Assembly: GCA_034359265.1 (NCBI GenBank)
Contig: CP136891.1
Span: 9,996,501 to 10,060,500 of the forward strand
DNA from: Canna indica
Taxonomy: Eukaryota; Streptophyta; Magnoliopsida; Zingiberales; Cannaceae
Direction of reading: 5' to 3'
DNA: 64,000 bases
The position numbers were made by a program, and so were the translations under genes. Of this stretch, positions 34,770 through 46,790 are shown piece after piece; within the stretch, counting starts at the first letter, position 1, and each line of letters begins with the position of its first letter. The notes beneath the pieces are model-generated. The model worked only from the letters and a program-made list of their open reading frames with translations, was not told the DNA's origin and did not search any database.

Positions 34770-36317
34770 TCAAAGCTGCACCTTCCTGTCAAAGATCCAG
34801 CAGAAAGACATAGTCGAACCTTCTTTGGCCCTGGCTCGAGCCCTCTCCTCAATCCTCCTCACTTTCGGACCCAAACTGCAGACAAAATCCTGGGCCTTGT
34901 TCCCCTCCCCGGAGAGACCCGTCAGGTCGCCGATCTTCCACCGCGCGAGGAGGAACTCGAGGATGTCGGCGTAATCCTTGGCAGTGTAGACGCCCAGGCG
35001 CTGAGCCAGCGCGGAAAAGTGTTGGAAGATACGCTCGTCTCTTCCGTCGAACATGAAGTGGGCCGGCATGGTGATCTTCTTCTTCATCATGCCCGCAAAC
35101 GCGAGAAGAGCGCCGTTGGGGTCGATCTCAAAGATCTTCTCCATGACCTTGGTGTAGGCTTTCTCGTGGCGTTTCTCGTCGGAGGCAATGATGCCACAGA
35201 TCTGAGCGAGTTTGAGATCGCCATGTTGCTTGGCGAGCCTGGCGGTGTTGCCGTGGGATATGAAGGTCGCTCGCTCCTGGAAGGAAGTGTAAATAAAACA
35301 CAGGTAGGGGTTGTTCTCGGTCTGGGCATCCTGTAAAATTATTGTGGCAAGTGATCAATTATACATGAATTATTTTCTCTAGTTTGTTATGTTAATCTTT
35401 GAATCGTTTAAAGACATATTTATAAATATTTTATATTAGTACAAATAATTAATTTACAGTAATAAATACGAGAGGAATTAAATACATGATTCATAATTAC
35501 CATTCCGGAGCCAATCAAGTACTGGGTAGTCTTCTCGATCTGCTTCATGTCCACCCTCCCTGTGAGATAGAGGTACTTGCTTAACAGATCTCCGTGCCTC
35601 TTCTCTTCAGCCGTCCAAGCTCTCGTCCACCTCGCCCAGGAAGTAGCACTCGCGCCCGTCTCATCTCTGATGCCGTCGAAAGAGTTGAAGAAGGTCTGAT
35701 ACGTCGGCAGCGCTTCCTCGGTGATCATGTCGCCCACCAAGCACACCAAGTAGTCATCGGGCAGCTCCTTGGAGCGCGCACGCAGCTCCCTAACCTGCTC
35801 GTAGAACCCCTCCGACGAGGGATCCGGGAGGAAGTCTTGCGGCTGCCAGCATTTCTCGACCGACTTCAGATGCGGCAGGACGTTGTCTTCCGCCCAGCTT
35901 TCCAGCGATTTGAACAGCTCGACCTTGTGAGGAGGCAGCGAGTGGGTGATTTGGGCGGGGAAGTTGCGGCGAGTGATGATGGGGTTCTTTGGAGCTTCGA
36001 ATCTGAGAAGACAAGGGAGGGAAGGAGAAAACTTGTGAAGTAGAATTAGCATATATATATATATCGTCTCTGCATGCATGAGCTGGCGAAACTCGGACAA
36101 CGCGAGGTGCAACTCGCCCGAGACGAGATGAACTCGCCTGATGAAGCACGAGTCAGTGCAGTTGGAAGAAGTAAAAGAGAGTAAGAGGAAAGGGAACTCA
36201 CTCGGCCGCGGTGGAGGCCACGGACGAGACTCTGAGTAAGGAGTTGCCATTCGTCTTCACCTTTGGGGTGAAACAGGGAAGCGTCGACTGTAGTCGGAAT
36301 GCCACAACAAAAGCCAT
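34770..36317 (-). CDS. SAD: Plastid stearoyl-[acyl-carrier-protein] 9-desaturase, 3 exons, 392 aa
   Basis: Minus-strand exons are 36317-36202, 36002-35501 and 35330-34770 (1179 nt). The enzyme is a soluble di-iron protein of the plastid stroma that puts the first double bond into stearoyl-ACP using ferredoxin and oxygen. The first 38 residues are Ser/Thr/Val-rich with few acids, fitting a transit peptide. Conserved blocks follow in order: [44 protein letters not shown], then EEKRHG (171-176) and DEKRHE (257-262), the two iron-ligand motifs. [24 protein letters not shown] and [17 protein letters not shown] are also present, and length is typical. EEKRHG has Lys where many family members have Asn, a known type of variation outside the ligands. 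Regioselectivity cannot be settled from sequence alone. Confidence 0.95.
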
Positions 36318-36322
36318 TGCAG

Positions 36323-36323
<1 letters not shown>

Positions 36324-36352
<29 letters not shown>
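36324..36352. repeat. (CT/GA)n microsatellite in desaturase 5' leader
   Basis: An uninterrupted CT run on the plus strand, GA on the coding strand, ends 7 bases upstream of the desaturase start codon. GA-rich leaders are common in plant genes and may affect expression; that role is inference here. Confidence 0.85.
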
Positions 36353-36354
<2 letters not shown>

Positions 36355-37239
36355 AGCGAGTGCGAGTGTGTGTTTGCAGGGACGAGGGAATGAGAGAGGT
36401 GGGAGAAGGGCTGGTATTTAATGAACTCGTCTGCAACTGGAACTGACTACAGTAAAATTCATTTCTCCGACTTAGTTGGACTTTTATTTTGGTAGATTAT
36501 CGGAATGGTGATGTATCAGAAATCTAGTAAAATTTTATTTAGGGAAAAACAATTATACGTAGACTGAGGAATGCATCGATAAAGTTGCATAAATAGTAAA
36601 TGGATGCAGTCACGCCTGCCACTTTGTCGTTAAACGAGCCAAATAAGTACGCAAGAGTTGGTCTTCATGCATCACATTAGCATTTATTATCAATTTATCA
36701 TAAATGAAGGGTATATATATTGCTGTATTCCTATATATATTATATATATATAACGCACGACTTAATTATATTATAAAAATTATTTGAATAAAAATTAATT
36801 AATTGTATGTATTTATAAATTTAATTGTAGAGTAAAAATAATTGTATATATATTTTAATATAAATTATATATACTAAATAATATTGAATTAGATATCATT
36901 ATTTATTGCATATTTAGATATTTTGAAATATAATAAGTTATGAAAAATATATCTTAGGTGTAAAATTTAAAATTTTAAAAATAAATAAAAGAAAAATATT
37001 TTAAATAATTTTTATAACAATAATATAATTATATATCAACACATTAGGTATTAAATTATTTATAAAAAAATTGATATTTTATTTTAAATTAAATTATAAC
37101 TAAAGATAAAATATATATTTTGAAAGACTTTCTTGTAACCTAACCTCTCAGATAAATTAAAATAATTTTTTTATTATAAATTATGAAAGACTTTCTTTTA
37201 ACAATATTTATAGTGCTATTTTTTTCATTGTCATCGTTG
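36353..37239. other. Desaturase promoter region and AT-rich spacer
   Basis: ATTAAATACC on the minus strand (around 36412-36421), about 95 bp upstream of the ATG, is a possible TATA element. Beyond about 36700 the sequence is AT-rich and has no recognisable feature. Confidence 0.35.
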
Positions 37240-39010
37240 TCATGTATAAGAAATTTCAAACCTCGACTGTTGGTTACTCTAGAAATACCAATATATAGTT
37301 GACCATGAGAGGACACATATTTTTAGATATACCCCAACGTGTTTAAGATTTTGACTTTGACTCTTATTTATGGTCATAGCAAAACAAACATATATTGGAA
37401 ATTGTCTCCGTTGAAATTTAAAATGAACTTTTATATTTGATGGCGTCAATATCAATCTTGGAATAAAAAGTTCTTGATATTATTTTTCCTTTCAACACAT
37501 ATTGACCTATTCGAATTATCTCAAATAGAGTCTTATTGCATAGACCCGAAGATCGATCTATGTATCACAAAAGCAAGCATGATAGGAACACCGACTTTGA
37601 GCTTCAATTCATATGAATGTCATTAATTGAATCACATTCACCATCCGATGAATATGGGCTATCAAAGCTAAGATAAATTATCATTTCACTAGGAATAAAA
37701 AACAGCGTAAAATTATTCATCTTTTGAACTATTCCATTGGTAGGTACTAACATGACTATGTGGTGCAAGTAATTGAGATCACTCATGTTGTTCAAAAATA
37801 ATAGATAAATGACATTTACAATTGCAATAATTTGATCACCAATTTTTTCTATGAGCAAATCATCATGAATCTTTATGTTAATATCCCCATCATTAGCATC
37901 ACCAAGCACTACAACACAACTAACTTATAGAGGCACATAATTAGAGACAAAATAGATTTTTGTTTCTAAATCTTCACATTTAGAGATTAATAGACACAAA
38001 ATTTATTCCTAATTAGCATCTAAAAATAGCTTTAGAGTCAAATCAATTAAGTGACTCTGTTGTTGGTGTTTTTATAGCTTAGAGTCAAATCAATTAAGTG
38101 ACTTTGTTGTTGTTGTTTCTATAGATCTTTAGAGGCTAATTAGGAGCAAATTTTGTGTCTATTAGTCTCTAAATGTGAAGATTTATAAACAAATATATAT
38201 TTTATCTCTAATTTTGTGGCTCTATAGGTCAATTGTGTTGTAGTGAATGGTCTCATTTCCAATGCTTGATACGGTGAATTTTCTGATCGAGTACAACCTC
38301 ATATATGTCTTGTTAATGTTAATATCTTACACAGTATCTTCACAAATAAGATGAATTAATGGTAGCATGCACAATATATTGTCTTGACCCTTTGGGTACA
38401 AACAGACGAAATTTCTTTAAAATCGCCCTCCTAAAAATATTCGTTTTCCTTCAAAAGGTTGCTCAAAGCTTGATTATATCCTTCAAGGTTCGATCAACAA
38501 CTTCAAAATAATGTTTCTTCATCATTGGAGTTTCATCATATATAATAAGTTTCGCTTTTATTATCAAGTCAGTCAATGGACTGTCTTGATTCATATAACA
38601 TGTGGAGTCTTCGTTGGCATTTATGGAAATTGCAAATCTTAGATGTATCGTACTCCCACTTGGAATGAGCAAAGCCACTATTTCACTCGAAGCAACTGCT
38701 AAAATAATTTCATCTTTTGATCTCAAAGTTGCCGAAAGAGTTCTCTAAATGAATATTTTTACAGTGCCACTAAATCTATATCAAAAGAATAATCCTCCAT
38801 GATTTTCAGCGATTCTAAGCATGATTTTTTGGTGTATATTTTTTAGCTCAACTGTGAGATTAGAAATGAGTTGGGCATATTCTGCAGCTAATGATTGTTT
38901 ATCATAATTAAGCTCATCCTAAATAAGTCTATTTCTGCATTGAGATATGTATGAGATATATAGAAATAATATTTCACGTAAATCAGCTAGACTCTTATTG
39001 TTACTCTTTA
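37240..39010 (-). pseudogene. Decayed Helitron-type PIF1 helicase
   Basis: Minus-strand fragments read in helicase order from high to low coordinates. LNYDKQSLAAEYAQLI (near 38870-38930) is followed by SKDEIILAVASSEIVALLIP and AKLIIYDETPMMKKHYFEVV (38726-38463), the latter being the Walker B region. Next come GDANDGDINIKIHDDLLI and VMLVPTNGIVQKMN (37909-37604), then GQLYIGISRVTNSRGLK near 37300. This is the RepHel helicase of plant Helitrons. Stops and frameshifts are frequent and the Rep domain was not found. A CACTA-like MITE interrupts it at 37907-38245. Confidence 0.8.
37907..38245. mobile_element. CACTA-like MITE inside the Helitron helicase
   Basis: Ends are CACTACAACACAACT and its inverted partner AATTGTGTTGTAGTG. 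The inner arms also pair (CCTCTATAAG-type words, and AGAGACTAATAGACAC against its complement). Two internal direct copies of TAGAGTCAAATCAATTAAGTG are present. The flanking triplets are AAG and AAT, so the 3-bp target duplication is imperfect. It separates two pieces of the same helicase frame, which confirms that it is an insertion. Confidence 0.75.
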
Positions 39011-39079
39011 ACATATTCTAAATCTCTACAAGAGTAAAGTTCTTTAATTAACTCATCTTCAATTAGATACAATCTTCAC

Positions 39080-42000
39080 ACAAAAAATTTATTTATAAAA
39101 AATCCAAAAAATATTTTTTGTATTCTTTAGAGATTTTAAGATGTGTAACACATTGCAGACTTTTACAAAAAAAATTAAAGAAAAAAATAAAAAATTCTAA
39201 AAAAATATTTATTATAACAAATATAGATTTTAGGAATCTAAAAAATTGTGTCCCAAAAATCTCAAAAATATTATTTTTGAAAATTTCGGATCGTAAATTA
39301 AAAATCATTCCTAAAATTTTGGTAGTAAAAATATATTCTTACTTTAATAGAAAAAGAAAAAAATCATGCAAAAATAACTAATGAGAATAATATAATAATT
39401 TCTTTTTACAAAAAAAATAATTTAAACTTATTAAATTATGTATAGTAATTAAGTTCGAACGTAATTTGCTAAGAATAAATTTTTTAAAATTCATATTTCT
39501 TTTTTATTAAATGAGCGGGAAACTACACATTTTTTATTAAATAAACGGGATCTAATATTTTTTTTACATGATTTTATAGAAATGTCCATGAAATAAGCGA
39601 TAAATAACATTCTAGATCCTAAGTTTGTAATTTTTATTAGAGTTTTAAAATTTCCCGATCCTAAGTTAAAAAAAAAACCCAGAAAATCTTGATAATATTA
39701 GAATTTTAAAATTTTCAGATCCCAAATTAAAAACGATATTGAAAACGTATCCAAAAATCCCAAAAATTCACAAAAAAATCATTTATAAAAAAATCCATTT
39801 AAGAATTTTGTGAACTAACATTACATAAATATCCATAAAATCATTGAAAAAACTTACTTATTGATACTTAGAAATAAATTTACATATTTATCTTTATAAT
39901 AAAATAAGCAAGTTGCATATAAATATCTTGGTTATTGATATTTATAAGTTAATATAAATGTTGCCATATAAAAATATTGCCTTCAAAAATCTTTAAAATA
40001 TTTAGGGTTTTAAAAAATTTGAATACTAAATTAAAAATTATTTTGAAAAAAATATACTAAAATATCCACACAAAAATCATTCATAGAAGAATTTAATTAT
40101 TTTTTTTGAGAATTTTGGGGATTTTAAAATATATTTTGGGATTTTTTTAATGATTTTCGAACCAATTTTATTTTAAAACCCCTAAATTTATATTTATTAT
40201 AATAAAAATATTTCATATTTTCCCAATGTTTTTACTATTTTTTATTTTTTTAAAAACAAAGTTTGTAATGCGCGCGTTACACGCTTTTGTGCAAAATTGA
40301 ATATATTTTTTCACTCATTTTAAAGTTATTTTCTGTTTATTTATGGATATTTTTGTTAAATTATTTAACAAAAAAATGAGATTCCATTTAGTCATTTAGG
40401 ATATATTTGTGTAATTTTTCTATTTATTTAATAATTTTAAAAAAAAAATTATTCTTGCATAAAATTAATAAATTCTAAATTGATAAGTACACGTAATTTA
40501 ATAATTTTAAATTAATGTTTTTCATATAAATAAATTATTATATTATTCTCATTAATTATTTTTGCATAAAATTCCTTTTTTTTCTATTAAAATAAAAATA
40601 TAATTTTATTTAACGTGAATCTTTTATTTTTTCTAAATTAAAAATTACTTTGAAAATGTATTTTAAACTTCTGAACAAATCACAAAAAATCTTTTTTTGG
40701 TTGTTTTTTACAATTGAAATTTTTGTATAATTTTTTTTTAAAGATTTTATGATACGTTTTTAAAATCATTTTTAATTATGTATTCAAAACTTTAAAAAAA
40801 TCTAAAATACATCCTAAAATCTTCCAAAATTACAAAAATTCTAATTTGAACTTTTTTTATGAATGAAGTATTCTTTGTTGACATTTTTAAAGATTTTTGC
40901 GATACGTTTCATAATTATTTTTAATATAGAATTCAAAATTTTTAAAATCCTAATTTAATGAAATTTTGGAGCAAAATTTTTTATACGTGAACATGCTACG
41001 TTAACTTATAAATTTGAATAAGTAACTAACTGAATTTATTATGCAGACAATAGATAAATTTATCTAATTTGATTATAGTTTGATATAATGATAAAATTTC
41101 CATTTAATCCAATTTTAAATTTTAAATTTATTTACAATGAATTTAAAAAAAAAAATTAGCAAAAGCATAATTAATTTTATTGGGTAAATCAATTTGATAT
41201 AGTTAACTACCTATATTGGTTAATAAATTTCAATAAACAAATTAATTTGATATATCAATTTGAAATTATATAGAAGTGCAACGAAAGTCCTATAAGTTTT
41301 AAGTTGTTTGGACTTATGTCCGATAAGTTTTATTTCGGTATTTTTAGTCATATATGTTTGCTACGTAACACGGATTTGGTCCTATCCGTGACGGCCCGTT
41401 AACTCTCCGTCCATGTGAACATAATATCGTTCATACACGTTGACAATTTTGGTCTTATAAATTTTATTTCAAAATTTACAGTCTTATATGTTTGCTCCGT
41501 AGCATTGATTTGGTCATATATGTGACAGACCGTTAATTCTTCGTCCATGAAAAATAAACGATGTTATGTCCATGTTGATAGAGTTAACGGATCATTACAA
41601 ATAGGACCAAATATGTGTTACGGAGCAAACATATACGACTAAAAACACCGAAATGAAACTTATAGGACTAAAGTCCAAAAAACGTAAAACTTATAGGATT
41701 TCTGTTGCACTTCTCCTTTTAATGAAATGTCAACTATATAATATAAATTAAATTTCAACCATGCTTATTAAAATCATATTCATTATGCTCCAATCACATT
41801 CATTTCTATACCGACATGAATTTATATTAAATTGGCATAAAAATTATATTTTTTTCTATTAAATTAAATATATATTTTTTTTAAATCAAAATTTAAAAAA
41901 TGGATTTTAATTTACTATTCGAAAGTTTCAAAAATAATATTTCTGATATTTTCAGGCCACATTTTTTTATACCTCTAAAATCTATTTTTATTATAATAAA

Positions 42001-42250
42001 TACAATTTATATATTTTTATATATATATAATTTGTGACGTGTTATGTACTTTTGTGCAAAATAGAATATTTGTTTTCTCGCTCATTTTTGGACTATTTTT
42101 TCCTTATTTTATGAATATTTTTGTAATTTTTTTTTAAAAAATTCATTCATACAAAAATCTCATTTTTTATAGAAATATTCATAAAAAAAAAATTTATTAA
42201 ATGAGCCGGAATAACCCAAAATAAACAAAAAAAAGGAAAAAAAAACTAAA
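39080..42250. repeat. AT-rich block of degenerate repeated phrases
   Basis: Phrases built on GATCCTAAATTAAAAA, CCAAAAATCCCAAAAATTC and AAAAATCATTCATAAAAA recur in the same order near 39250-39320, 39640-39830 and 40000-40100. A second phrase, GTGCAAAATTGAATAT followed by CTCATTTT, recurs near 40295 and 42055. This suggests one ancient repeat family decayed and amplified locally. There is no coding content. Confidence 0.5.
41273..41713. mobile_element. Foldback MITE, about 441 bp
   Basis: The left arm begins GAAGTGCAACGAAAGTCCTA and the right arm ends GGATTTCTGTTGCACTTC, inverted copies that pair for well over 100 bases (also CATATATGTTTGCT against AGCAAACATATACGAC, and ACCGAAATGAAACTTATAGG against its complement). 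No target duplication was recognised, so the superfamily is open. Confidence 0.75.
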
Positions 42251-44159
42251 AATTACTATATTATTTATTTTAGATTTAATTATTTTTATTATATAAAGAT
42301 ATATATATTCGGAGTAATTGAAATAGTGGAATACTAATGCAATAACTCAATACTGATTAATCCGACAAAGAGTTGAAACCAAATCTACCATCATAATTGC
42401 AATGTACGAAACCCAGCTAGAAAGCCTAGAATTGCTCATCTAGAAAGTACGTTCTTGTGCAAAAAAAAAGAATTTATTGTGGCCAATGATACTAATGAGG
42501 CATGCACATCCTAAACAATCATAATAATGAGGCAAAAAGTAGAAATTAATAGTCCAGTGTATAAAAATGATTCAACCAAGGATCTGTTTGATTGACGGAG
42601 ATGCATCAAAAATATTTTTTTCCTTCTCGATGACTTACAATTTCATCCATCAAGTTTCATCGCAGTTAGTTGTTTAGGGAAAAAATATTAAAATATTTTT
42701 GACGTTTCCTCCGTAGCACTAAAATATATTTATCGTTTATTTTAAAATAAATATACCTTAGAGATTATTGAAAAGAATCTTGCTATATTCTCCTAATAAT
42801 CAGCCTAATAATCCTCCTAACCACTCACAATGACATGAATGATAATTTCATCAATAATCATGAGCACTTTATTATATGTGAGTATTAGGATAATTATTAT
42901 GCACATGAGTTAGGATGATTTAACATTTCTCTATTGAAAATGATACAAAAATGATACACAAATTAATTTCTGTACTAATTGAGACTTAACAGAGATGACG
43001 TGGATGTTGACTAGAATATTAATTTTATACGTGGAACACATGCAGAGAATAACTTGTCACGCAAAAGACACGTAAGATGTTACATAAGCATTGTTCTCAC
43101 CACTAATATTAATTTTTTTGTCATCTCTTGTCAATGCATGGTATTAAATCCTAACTCATTCTCACTCAAGGGAGAGGCCAGAAAATTATCTCCGGATGGA
43201 CAAAATATAAAATCATACATGAAAGGGCATTTTACAATATTTTCAGATGGAATAATTTAATGCATTTATGTAGTAAAATACTAAACTCTATATATAATAT
43301 ACCAAGGGGGGATCAATCTCTGACATTGGCTCCGCCCCTACTCTAACTGTAACTCTTATCTCTCTCTCTATCTATCTCTAGAGGTTAAAAAAATTAGAAA
43401 AAAATTAGTGGTGTGATTCCTTGTTGACATGTCACGTGATGTGTTACTATCATGGCAAATCTTGGTTTGTATACGTGCGCATCATGTGTCATAGTCATCA
43501 ATTATGTTAACTCTGTTATCCCTCCATTAATGTCATTTATCTATATGATTATGTGTATCGAATTTTGTTACGTAAGAGATATTTTTAATTAAAAAAAATT
43601 GAAAGATATTTTAATACTTATGAGAATACATAAGAAGCATTTTAGCAAATACATTTTCCCTTTAAGCATTTGTTTGATCTTTCTCCTTTCTTCTCTACTT
43701 TTATCATATTTTAATATATATGATTCATATTTTGGGTGTATATGTTAATTTGATATGTATTGAAGTGTTTTGTTTATGTTTTATATTGTTTTGAGTGTAT
43801 TATAATGTATTAGAAAGTGTAAAATGCATTAAAATGTGTATGTTTTTTGTATGTATACAATAATTTTTTAATTTTCACTTTTTTTAAGTGCAGGAAAATA
43901 TGTCAACTCACGACGACTTTCATATGATCAATCGTTGCAACTATATACACACAACTTTCATATGGCCAATCATTGCAACTATGCACACACATTGATAACC
44001 GTAGTTTGACACTCAATCTAAATCAAGTACTATGGTGTATTACTATCACTAATGTATTCGATAATAGCGGCACCGCGGTGCAACATATATCATTAATGTG
44101 TTGTTGCTAAAGATGTTTATATATAGCATTTTGTGTAGCAATTAACTATTTCAAGGGCA
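42251..44159. other. AT-rich intergenic sequence
   Basis: No gene seen. A short CT-rich run (TATCTCTCTCTCTATCTATC) lies near 43358-43380. ORFs are short and unsupported. Confidence 0.45.
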
Positions 44160-45155
44160 CACTACAATAAAGTAATGGAATATCGGCCTATTTTAATGGA
44201 GAAATCGATTTTTTTGGGGGTCGAAATATATATGAGTTCATGTGCACTTAAAAGGGCCAGTTTGAGAGTAGATAGCGTCCGAAGAAAAAAAATGCATAAT
44301 CGATGTCCAAAAAAGACGTCAGCATTCAAATAATTGGCTCCCCTATTTAGGGGTGCCAATTTATTGAACACCAGAGCCTAAAATAGGCCTTGGTATTCAA
44401 ATTATTTTTTAAAATTCAGTTAATAATAGATATTAATTTTATTTATATTATTAATATATAAATTATATAATATAATATATTTTATTATATATAAATAATA
44501 AATATTTATACTTTATTATATTAATATAATATTTAAGATTGTTATTGGTTTTTTATTAGTTGATAATTTTTTAAAAAAGTTTAACAATTCGGATAGGTAT
44601 AATATTTAAAATCAATAAAAAAAAATCAAATGATGTGAGATTATAAATATCTTATTTATAGTAACTAAAAATTATCTTAAAATTATGTTTTTTTTATCAA
44701 TATGAGACTAATTTTTTTTATTTATTTTTTATTTTTTTTATAAAATAAATCAGACAACAAACCTAAATTCGACGCTTGTACGAGTGTCAATTTTTCAAGA
44801 TCCAGCACCAACTCGAGCTGGCGCCTGAACTAGAGAAATTGGATTCTCATGTGCCGATTTGTCAAATACTAGCGCCTACCGATTTCAAGCGCTGATTTCA
44901 AATCGGCACATGTGCCAAGCGCTCGATTAATTTACGCATGTCAACAACGATCGTGTTTGTCATAGCAACATAATATATCGATGGCAGTTGCACAAGCTAT
45001 CAGTGATAGAATTAGTTTCGACGGCCCAACGGTCATTGCAAAGTATTTGTGATGTTTTCTTTAGCTATGACTTTTTCACGACTATTTGAGCCTATCACCA
45101 ACAACTTAGCAACTGCATTAGCCATTGGTGACACTATTCATTCTTAATCGTAGTG
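44160..45155. mobile_element. Possible CACTA-type non-autonomous element
   Basis: The left end CACTACAATAAAG and the right end TTCTTAATCGTAGTG are imperfect inverted repeats with the CACTA signature. Subterminal GC-richer words such as AATCGGCACATGTGCC lie on the right side. The flanking triplets do not match and there is no transposase ORF, so confidence is limited. Confidence 0.4.
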
Positions 45156-46244
45156 CAAAAACATCCAAGTATGCGAACTATAAAAACAATATACTATATC
45201 ATATATTTTTATTTTTATCTAACATAGTTGTAATATATAATATTCATTTCAAAGCTATTTAATTAATTTAAATAATTTAAATAATTTTTATTTTTTATAT
45301 TTTTAAATTAATATTTCATATATAAAGATCCCACTATAAAAATTCATATTTTTATTATATTATTATGCATAAGAATAAATTATAATTTAATTTTTTACTT
45401 TGACTATAACTATTTAATATTGTGAAGAAAAATATTCGGCTCATTTATCTTTATATTAATTGTATGTTTCTTATCAAATCAAACAAGAGACTAATTATTT
45501 AATTCTTTATCTGTTCTATTCTAATATGTTTCATCAATCCCATCAATCAAACAAGCCCAAAAGTTTTCAAACATTATTTTGGAGAAAAATATGCGTAGAA
45601 AACTTAAAATGTTGCCAAGAGCTTTAATTAATATCGTAATTTTACAGCCATCGTGTTGAATTCATGTTTGATAGTTAAATGAAAATCGTACAACTATAGC
45701 CTACTTGTCCCATTAATTTTCCCACCGGGATTACAACGTAGCCCCTCTATATTTTTTTCTTTTTTTTAAAAAAAATACTTTATAACGTAGTTGTTACCAT
45801 GTGTACATGACGCGAGAATTATGCGCACAAGACACATTTTACAAATCGTACAAAGATATGAAAATTAAAATGCATAAATCACTCAACCGATGATCGAACC
45901 TCTAACTTATTGACAATATAATTGGATGTGTAACCACTAAGCTACTAGTGAATTCATAATCCGATTCAAGCATTTTTGAGCCGGCCCACTAAGGGGGTAA
46001 AACTCCATCTTAATCTTTTGAAACTTTGCTTAAGGAGAACAAGTGTCGATCCACTCCAACTTAATCTTTTGCCCCTAAATATATAGTAATGAAGGTGGAG
46101 AGCATTGACAGATGAGTGAGGTTGCAATTCTGGGACCTACTCATTCAACATCAGAAATCAGGCTTTTGAATGATTAAAAAAGATGCTTAATTAATTGTTT
46201 AGAGAAAAATATATGATCCAAAGACCTACAATATGCATTAAGGC
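45156..46244. other. AT-rich intergenic sequence
   Basis: No gene or repeat recognised before the hAT-like element that starts at 46245. Confidence 0.5.
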
Positions 46245-46790
46245 TAAGGATGATAATATTACCCGTTTAGGCGGGTACCCGCAGATATTTATCCGTTTAT
46301 GACGGGTATGAGGGGTAGTTTTCTATCCGCGGGGATTTCGCGGATAATTTTTCTTACCCGTTTATTATATGGGACGGGTACAGGTACTATACTACTCGTA
46401 CCCGCGGGTACCCGTTACCCGCGAGAATTATTAAATTATAATATTATCATCGGTACATATACTAAAAAACTCTAATCTAATTCAATACTCATATACTTTA
46501 TGTTTTGAAATCTTATGATGATGTTGTTATCAAAATATTGTGTGTTTATCAAAATAAAATTATTATACTTGAAGTTGTTATCAAAATACTTGAAGAGTTG
46601 AAGTGTTATTAAAATATTATAATTTATTTTTTTTAAAAGTGTTATGGGTACCCGCCAATATCCGTGCGTATCCGTCCCCCCGCAAGTAAATAAGTGTATA
46701 TCCATGGGTAGTGAGTACCGTTTATTTCGTGGGGCGAGTAACGGATAGGCACCTCCCTACACGTCTCGTCCTGCCTCGTTGACATCTCTA
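46245..46790. mobile_element. hAT-like element (GGGTACCCG-rich), 546 bp
   Basis: A perfect 8-bp target duplication ATTAAGGC (46237-46244 and 46791-46798) flanks it. The ends TAAGGATGATAA and TTGACATCTCTA are imperfect inverted repeats. The interior is rich in CGGGTACCCG words near both ends with an AT-rich centre. No ORF for a transposase exists. Confidence 0.8.

Noticed and set aside
34764..35336. 190-codon plus-strand frame
   Set aside because: Antisense shadow of desaturase exon 3, kept open by high GC content.
35420..36250. 276-codon frame beginning MATPYSES as the desaturase start
   Set aside because: Its first part is out of frame with the true exon 1 and then reads through intron 1. 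The spliced start at 36317 gives a transit peptide and correct length.
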